Of a DNA stretch of 64,000 nucleotides, positions 58,457 to 64,000 are shown one piece after another (within the stretch, counting starts at the first letter, position 1; the number at the start of each line of letters is the position of its first letter). Position numbers and translations under genes: made by a program. Below the pieces are notes generated by a model. The model made no database searches and was not told the origin of the DNA. It was given only the letters and a program-made list of their open reading frames with translations. Source of the DNA: Chloroflexus sp. Y-396-1 (GTDB lineage Bacteria > Chloroflexota > Chloroflexia > Chloroflexales > Chloroflexaceae); contig NZ_KI911784.1 in the NCBI RefSeq assembly GCF_000516515.1, positions 4,378,633 to 4,442,632 on the forward strand, read 5' to 3'.

Positions 58457-59947
58457 TCACCGACGCTCTGATACTGCTCTCAACTGCGCTTCTAACCAAG
58501 TGCGTAAGAAGACGACCAGCTCTCCTGGCAGGAGTGGCAGTACCGTCAGGCCACTGGGGTAGGTTTTGGGCAAGTCATCAGCAGGAAAGAGGAGCGCAAG
58601 CGCGGTCACCACACGCTGACCAGACCAATCACTAATACCGGCCAGATAGCTATACCCTTCATCAAGTGCACTTGCCGGTAGTTCACCGGCTTCGTGACGA
58701 TATTTGGCGTCAAGCAAAATCAGGCAGGGTTCAGCTTGTGTCGGGGTTATCTCCAATGCCATATCAGGAACCCGTACTCGGTCGTCAAGTGAACGGAACG
58801 GCTGGCCGTTGGGGGCATAGCGTGGCTGATAGCGCAGTTTCACCGTCGCCCCACCAGCATTTACCAGCACCAATAGCGGGTGTTGGTGTTCAAGGTGAAG
58901 ATGACAATCTTCACTCATGAGCGATTGCTCGACAATGTGCCAGCCAGGTAATTGAGCGAGGCAGAGTGCAACTTGCACTGTACACCAAACTTCGTACAAC
59001 CGCGTCACCTCGCGAACCGGGATAGAAAGAAGATCAGATGCCCATCCGACACCGAGCCGTCGCCGAAAGAGGCGGCGGTACACCTGGACGATTCGCTCAT
59101 CGCGAGTACGCGGCTGCCAGGAAGTTGGAGACATTGATACAGGCGCAGAGACAACGATGCGGGCTCGTATTGCTCGCAGACGGCCAAGGACGGCGATTAA
59201 CGACATCCGTTTGTCAGCCGGTAGTTCGGAAAGCAATAACGATTGCGCGGCGCCGATCACTTGATCAAGCAGTAACGATACAACCTGAAGGCTCCTATCA
59301 GACGGATCGTACCGCGGTGTTAGCGGCTGAATGCGGTCAGGCCAGCGAGTATCTGGCAACGGCATTGCATCGGTAGTGATACGCCAACGCGATGGATCAG
59401 GACGCTCGCGCCAATCGCCTAGCTCCCGTGGGCGCTCAAGAAGGAGCCGACGACTCACCACACGTCGGGTTAATCGTTCTAACGCTGCAATGAAGCGTGC
59501 GGTGGCCGGTCCGGTTAGCAAGGCCAGCAATGCCGCCACATCTGATCGTCCGGCCTCCATATCACCAGCCGGTTGGCGTCCACCCCTCAAGGCGTGAACC
59601 AGGGTTGGTATCAGTTGAGCTAGATCGGCCAGTAACTGCGTGTAGCGCTGAGCGTCGAGCAGTGAAGGAACAACACGCACAACTTCACGCCATTCAGTAC
59701 GCTCTGTCGATGATTGAATTGTGACATGAGCTTCGTATTCACCAGCTACGGCTGGTGCCTGCCAACGCCAACGCCAAATCGCCTCGCCTGGGCGCAGGAA
59801 TGGTTCGAGGAGAACACCATCAACCACCAGTTGAGCAGTGGCATTAACAGGCACTGCACACGACCACTCGACGACCTTTCGTTCGATGACGACCGTCGAA
59901 GCTGCCGGTTGACCGTCGATGAACAACACCACATCATCTACCACCAT
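58457..59947 (-). CDS. DUF2357-type protein with C-terminal PD-(D/E)xK nuclease domain
   Basis: 496 residues. The N-terminal about 100 residues look like a beta-sandwich (...PFLRPGEAIWRWRWQAPAVAGEYEAHVTIQ...). The middle is helical. The C-terminal domain carries a nuclease signature: VRVPDMALEITP then CLILLDAKYRHEAGELP (Asp...DxK). DUF2357 nucleases usually accompany a McrB-like GTPase or MoxR partner in restriction-type systems; none lies beside this gene. Its start overlaps the corA stop by 10 nt, so it is translated from the corA transcript. Target unknown. Confidence 0.75.
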   Translation of the reverse strand: MVVDDVVLFIDGQPAASTVVIERKVVEWSCAVPVNATAQLVVDGVLLEPFLRPGEAIWRWRWQAPAVAGEYEAHVTIQSSTERTEWREVVRVVPSLLDAQRYTQLLADLAQLIPTLVHALRGGRQPAGDMEAGRSDVAALLALLTGPATARFIAALERLTRRVVSRRLLLERPRELGDWRERPDPSRWRITTDAMPLPDTRWPDRIQPLTPRYDPSDRSLQVVSLLLDQVIGAAQSLLLSELPADKRMSLIAVLGRLRAIRARIVVSAPVSMSPTSWQPRTRDERIVQVYRRLFRRRLGVGWASDLLSIPVREVTRLYEVWCTVQVALCLAQLPGWHIVEQSLMSEDCHLHLEHQHPLLVLVNAGGATVKLRYQPRYAPNGQPFRSLDDRVRVPDMALEITPTQAEPCLILLDAKYRHEAGELPASALDEGYSYLAGISDWSGQRVVTALALLFPADDLPKTYPSGLTVLPLLPGELVVFLRTWLEAQLRAVSERR

Positions 59948-60903
59948 CGTCTCCGTTTAAAGTAGATTGCTAAACTCACTGCAATCGTTATCATCAAACT
60001 GAGCGCAAACGGATATCCCCAAGGTTGTTCAAGTTCGGGCATCAACACAAAGTTCATGCCGTAAATACCGGCAACCAGTGAACAGGCCATCAAAATGATC
60101 GACCATAGCGTCAAAACTTTCACCAACTGATTAAGCTGATTTCCTTGCAGCGAAAGATAGCTATCCAATGCGCTTGAAAGCAGATCACGGTACAGATCTA
60201 TCGATTCGGTAATTCGCACCAGGTGATCGTAGACATCGCGCACATAAGCCAGTTCGCGAGGTTGAAAGATCCGAATTTCCTGGCGCAACAAGACATTGAG
60301 GATATCGCGTTCAGGCGCAACAATTCGTCGCAACAACAAGAGGTCTTTCTTTAAGGTGAATATTTCACCGGCAATCTCCTGGCGACCACGTTGGAAGATC
60401 GCATCTTCCACAGCATCAATCTGTTCGCCGAGCATGTCAAGCACAATGAAATAATCATCAACAATCGCATCAATTAGCGCATAGAGAATACTGCTTATCT
60501 GATAACCTGGCACATAACCGTTCGCTTGCCAGCGTGTCAACGTTTGCTGTACATGGCGAACTGGCCCGGTACGGATGCTGACCAGATAATTTACCCCTAC
60601 AAAGAGCGTGATGGGGAGGAAATTCAACGTCTGTCTGTCGGCATCGTACTCGATGCTGTAAAAAATGATCAGATAGTAGCCGGGATAGGTTTCGATTTTC
60701 GGTCGTTCGTGGGTCTGGATTGCATCTTCGATGGCAAGTGGATGAAATCCAAACTCATCGTGCAACAAAGCCAATTCTTCGGTGGTTGGTTGTTCGAGAT
60801 CGAGCCAGATTAGGGTGCGCGGACGCATCAATAGTTCACTAATCTGATCGAGATCGGTCAATGCCTCGACCTGCTGACGTTGGAATACTCGTAGAGTTAC
60901 CAT
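59938..60903 (-). CDS. corA: CorA-family magnesium/cobalt transporter
   Basis: 321 residues. The large N-terminal cytoplasmic domain includes HPLAIEDAIQTHERPKIE and the long helix ISSILYALIDAIVDDYFIVLDMLGEQID. Two C-terminal membrane helices, the first ending in the pore signature YGMNF (GMN), then a basic tail FKRRRWW. It forms a pentameric channel for Mg2+ entry. Overlaps the DUF2357-type gene by 10 nt. Confidence 0.95.
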   Translation of the reverse strand: MVTLRVFQRQQVEALTDLDQISELLMRPRTLIWLDLEQPTTEELALLHDEFGFHPLAIEDAIQTHERPKIETYPGYYLIIFYSIEYDADRQTLNFLPITLFVGVNYLVSIRTGPVRHVQQTLTRWQANGYVPGYQISSILYALIDAIVDDYFIVLDMLGEQIDAVEDAIFQRGRQEIAGEIFTLKKDLLLLRRIVAPERDILNVLLRQEIRIFQPRELAYVRDVYDHLVRITESIDLYRDLLSSALDSYLSLQGNQLNQLVKVLTLWSIILMACSLVAGIYGMNFVLMPELEQPWGYPFALSLMITIAVSLAIYFKRRRWW

Positions 60904-61223
60904 AAAAGTTGTGAGTTACGCTATAGAGCACGTACTTGCTCGATTATACCAGCCTGGTCACATTCGTGTAGGCCGTATCTCTGTCAAATGATAGGAATGT
61001 TCTGTCGAGGTTGCCAGACGATAGATCGCACTTGCCGGCACTCTTATGCCTTAGCAGAGGTAGGTAAACAAAATTCGCTCCGTATCCCGTATTACGTGTG
61101 TTGGTGCCTATCACGATAACATGGCGCAGCAGTGCTGCGCCATGTCGGCAATTGATCATTTCGCAGATCGATGGCACTACTACAGCGGTGAACGCCTTTC
61201 AATCAATGCAAGCTCTCTACCCA
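60904..61223. other. Intergenic region with a palindrome between corA and the glycosidase gene
   Basis: 320 nt without a convincing gene. At 61121-61143 the arms ATGGCGCAGCA and TGCTGCGCCAT pair perfectly around one base. This is about 80 nt past the glycosidase stop on the minus strand but has no T-run after it. Confidence 0.5.
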
Positions 61224-63902
61224 CTACTGCCCGTATCGCCAGCGCAGGTAATGCTGACCAACATTACCCATCTCGACCCGCCAGTTCGGATCGTTGTCTG
61301 GGGTATACGTCAGCACACGGCGTTCAAATGCCTGCATCAGCACATCTTTCTCAACGCCAGCAACACGCACCCGTGTCCAGTAGGGTTCGCTAATCGGCAG
61401 GCCCATCACGAACACCCAATCAATGATCTGACGATTGACGTAACGGCCATTTTCAAACACCACTCCCTGTTGAGCGAAATAGTCGAGGAAGACTTGCGGG
61501 ATGTTGTGCCCAAGCGTCGCTTCGTAACTGCCAATACGTATATCGTAACGGGCCAGGTCAGGACGTTCACTGACACTCCCGTCGCGATTGAGAAACGCAG
61601 TGACCACCTGGCCGGTACGATCAACAGCTCGATTTTGATTAACCGGGAAGGCAACACTACGCAAGGTAGCGTAAGTGGGAGCATTGGGATTAACTGCTGC
61701 CGGATCCCCGGCTACTGCTTCTGTGGCCGGTGTATGATCCTCAAATTGGGCGTCGCCGAGCTGAATTCGGCCGGTCAGCATCTCAACTACGAGCAAGCCA
61801 TTGGTCACATACCACTGATTACGCGGCGCATTCGGGTTGTTGATTTCCATTCGGCTCTTATCGAAATACTGTACCAATCGACTACCGCCCGGACTTTGGG
61901 CATACGGTTCGCGCATCGCACCGCTGATCGGCTGTGGTCCCCAAATCCACGAACGTGGGCGTAAGCCCGGCGCACCCCTGGCTACCGGCTGATCGGTGCG
62001 CTGCCACACATTCCGCATGGCATCATCAGCGAAGGATCCGTCAGGCGGAACAAAACTGCTCCCGGTCGCGGGTGGAGGTGGCGGTGGCGGCACAGGCTGC
62101 TCGCTGCCCGGCTGATAGAGAAGGTAGATCGGACGTGGCCCGACATCGAGGGTCACCATCCCACCTGCCGCAGCCTGGCGACGCTGACCACCATCGCGGT
62201 CGATAATGGTAACTTCGGCATCGGCGCTGGGAATACGCACTCGACCACTATCCACTGCCCAGATCACCTCAACGACACCACGTTCGGCGGCAAAACGGGC
62301 AGCGTATGCCTCTGGCCCACTGTAGCCGGTTAGATCATCGAGATAGACTACACCCTCACCAGTACGAGTATCTGGATCATCGTCGATCACAATAGCCTGA
62401 AGTGTGATGTCACCATCGAGTTTGCCATCGACAAACCGAATCCGGTTCCCTGGCTCAACCGGGCCATTGATTGCAGCAACAAGTTGTTGCCAGCCCGGAG
62501 GCCCGATCTTGCCTAGGCGGTATTGCAGAATCTCGCCCTGCGTGTCACGAAGCTGAACTTTCAGATCAAAACTGCTCCCATCACCGTACACCCACATCCC
62601 AATCTGGGTCGTTCCGGCGGGAAATGTGATTGCTTCACGAGGAGTAAAACTCACATAATCATTCCCGCCGGTAAGAAAGCGGTAACGCACTTCCACTGCG
62701 CCGCCCCCGCTGCGCACCCGAGCACTACTCTGCGCAATCGAGCCATTTTCAAGCGGAAACGTTTGCCAGCCGATACTCCGCTCGAAGTCAAACGCAATTC
62801 TCGCATCGCTCAAGCGGCGCAACCCAAGCGGCTGCCGTCCACCAACGTACTGGTTCAAGGTACGAAACGCCGCCAGCGCTGGTTTTGGCTGACTGTAATC
62901 CTCCTGACCTTTGCCATAACGATATAGTCCATACGCATTGAACGGCGCACCATTACGCAGTTGCATATCTTTGAAGCGGAACATGATGATCCGTTCGACA
63001 CCAGCCTGCCGCAACAGGGCCATTGCCCGGATCAGATAGTTCGCTTGCGTTTCGACATCAACCGCCCGCTCGCCAGTTCGATCGCTCGGACTATCCGCCC
63101 AACCAAATTCGGTAACCCAGATCGGTTTCGGTCCTAAGCGAGCGGCCAGTGTCTGAATTGCACCGATCCCTACCGTGTCAATCGATCCGGCTTCAGGGCC
63201 GAGCGGATCAGTGTAGGGGTGCAGTGCAATGACATCAAACGAATTCCAGGCCCCATTATCAGCAATTGCCTGCAAAAACGACCCCGCCGGTTCAGGCGAG
63301 ACAATCCCGGCAGCTAAGACGACTGCCCCCGGATCGGCAGCTTTAATTGCAGGATAAACGGTACGGAGGAGGTTTGCATAGGCAGCCGGATCTGGAGTTG
63401 GTCGCCAGTACACCGGATTATCTGGCTCGTTCCATATCTGCCAGTAACGGATGCGATCCTTATAGCGGTTCACGACCGTCGCCACAAAATTCGCAAAAAG
63501 TTGCGGCTCTGGTGGGTAGAAGCTCCCTTGATCAGGTGGGATGGCATCATCAGCCGGATTTGGCGTGCCCCAACCGACAGCCGGATTAAAAAGACCAACA
63601 ATATTGACCCCGCGTCTCACTAGCTCATTGACAGCCCGATCCGTAAATGTCCAGTCGTATTGTCCTGGACGCGGTTCGATCCGTCCCCACTGAAATTCTT
63701 CGCGTGCCCAACCCAGACCGCTCTGCGCAACAACCTCAGCCGGTTGGTGCAATGAGTCGGGAAACGGGTAAGTGGTTGCGATGTGAGTATTGGCTCCAAA
63801 TACCGAGGGGCTAGCTGATTGCGTAATTGTTGATCCTATCGGCCAAAGACTCAAGAGTACACCGATACACACCAGCATGCTGAGATAACGGGCAAAACGC
63901 AT
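61224..63902 (-). CDS. Secreted clan GH-A glycoside hydrolase with Chloroflexota-type C-terminal domain
   Basis: 892 residues from the ATG at 63902 (GGGGAG upstream; the in-frame ATG at 63953 is not used). Signal peptide 1-30. (beta/alpha)8 barrel at about 35-360 with acid/base Glu159 (WQIWNEPDN) and nucleophile Glu265 (IWVTEFGWAD), like GH39/GH5 enzymes. A carbohydrate-binding-like beta domain (about 375-550) follows, with FDLKVQLRDTQGEILQY and VVYLDDLTGYSG. A Pro-rich linker (PVPPPPPPPATG) leads to a domain of about 230 residues with YAQSPGGSRLVQYFDKSRME and VTNGLLVVEMLTGR. It likely cleaves plant or microbial polysaccharide outside the cell. Confidence 0.85.
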   Translation of the reverse strand: MRFARYLSMLVCIGVLLSLWPIGSTITQSASPSVFGANTHIATTYPFPDSLHQPAEVVAQSGLGWAREEFQWGRIEPRPGQYDWTFTDRAVNELVRRGVNIVGLFNPAVGWGTPNPADDAIPPDQGSFYPPEPQLFANFVATVVNRYKDRIRYWQIWNEPDNPVYWRPTPDPAAYANLLRTVYPAIKAADPGAVVLAAGIVSPEPAGSFLQAIADNGAWNSFDVIALHPYTDPLGPEAGSIDTVGIGAIQTLAARLGPKPIWVTEFGWADSPSDRTGERAVDVETQANYLIRAMALLRQAGVERIIMFRFKDMQLRNGAPFNAYGLYRYGKGQEDYSQPKPALAAFRTLNQYVGGRQPLGLRRLSDARIAFDFERSIGWQTFPLENGSIAQSSARVRSGGGAVEVRYRFLTGGNDYVSFTPREAITFPAGTTQIGMWVYGDGSSFDLKVQLRDTQGEILQYRLGKIGPPGWQQLVAAINGPVEPGNRIRFVDGKLDGDITLQAIVIDDDPDTRTGEGVVYLDDLTGYSGPEAYAARFAAERGVVEVIWAVDSGRVRIPSADAEVTIIDRDGGQRRQAAAGGMVTLDVGPRPIYLLYQPGSEQPVPPPPPPPATGSSFVPPDGSFADDAMRNVWQRTDQPVARGAPGLRPRSWIWGPQPISGAMREPYAQSPGGSRLVQYFDKSRMEINNPNAPRNQWYVTNGLLVVEMLTGRIQLGDAQFEDHTPATEAVAGDPAAVNPNAPTYATLRSVAFPVNQNRAVDRTGQVVTAFLNRDGSVSERPDLARYDIRIGSYEATLGHNIPQVFLDYFAQQGVVFENGRYVNRQIIDWVFVMGLPISEPYWTRVRVAGVEKDVLMQAFERRVLTYTPDNDPNWRVEMGNVGQHYLRWRYGQ

Positions 63903-64000
63903 ACAATACGACTCCCCTATCGTGTGCAAAGACGAGACCAAGACGAAAATCATTATAAATGTTGCCTGAAACCAAAACGGTAAAAGTTTGGCGAGATTTT

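Overview
The window reads as chromosomal DNA of a filamentous anoxygenic phototroph of the Chloroflexota, most likely genus Chloroflexus. This is inferred from protein style (FHA and Hanks-type kinase signalling, Pro/Thr-rich secreted tails, moderate GC); no search was possible. About 45 protein genes are supported. No rRNA, tRNA, CRISPR array or complete insertion sequence was found.

Left end (1-9100), the accessory part. A WYL regulator is followed by a tight type I CRISPR effector operon: a cas3 with its HD domain at the C-terminus, a large cas8-like subunit, a DevR/Cst2-like cas7, and cas5. There is no cas6, cas1, cas2, cas4 or repeat array. Convergent to it is a thioredoxin-fold redoxin gene whose frame is interrupted by one TGA exactly where the first Cys of a CxxC motif is expected. 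A SECIS-like hairpin follows the TGA, so this is a candidate selenoprotein (UxxC). Two 197-bp MITE-like elements with terminal inverted repeats and 4-bp target duplications lie in opposite orientation on either side (102-298 and 8281-8477). Next comes an RRM RNA-binding protein with a long, strongly structured leader.

Middle (9400-32000). On the minus strand, an FHA/winged-helix regulator, aroA, a conserved unknown, galE, a kinase with DnaJ-like zinc motifs, a MoxR ATPase, an FtsX-type permease and an acyl-CoA-binding protein follow one another. A second Ser/Thr kinase is divergent from the FHA regulator. Then come a GH57-like protein lacking its catalytic Glu with a methyltransferase, an ABC-2 export operon, a DoxX-like protein, a YceI-like protein, a DsbA-like thiol oxidoreductase, and secD-secF.

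Right half (32000-64000). A SAM-I riboswitch precedes a methionine/SAM-cycle cluster: mtnA, a MetE-core-like protein with altered zinc ligands, a PfkB kinase, a Gfo/Idh/MocA oxidoreductase, ahcY and metK. On the minus strand lies the translation operon nusA-ylxR-infB-rbfA-methyltransferase-nrnA-truB-alaX, with a terminator-like hairpin in the nusA leader. The rest is a membrane protein with gyrB, a DUF3352 protein, an unaccompanied molybdenum hydroxylase large subunit, an apolipoprotein N-acyltransferase homologue, a DUF2357-type nuclease overlapping corA, and a secreted clan GH-A glycosidase.
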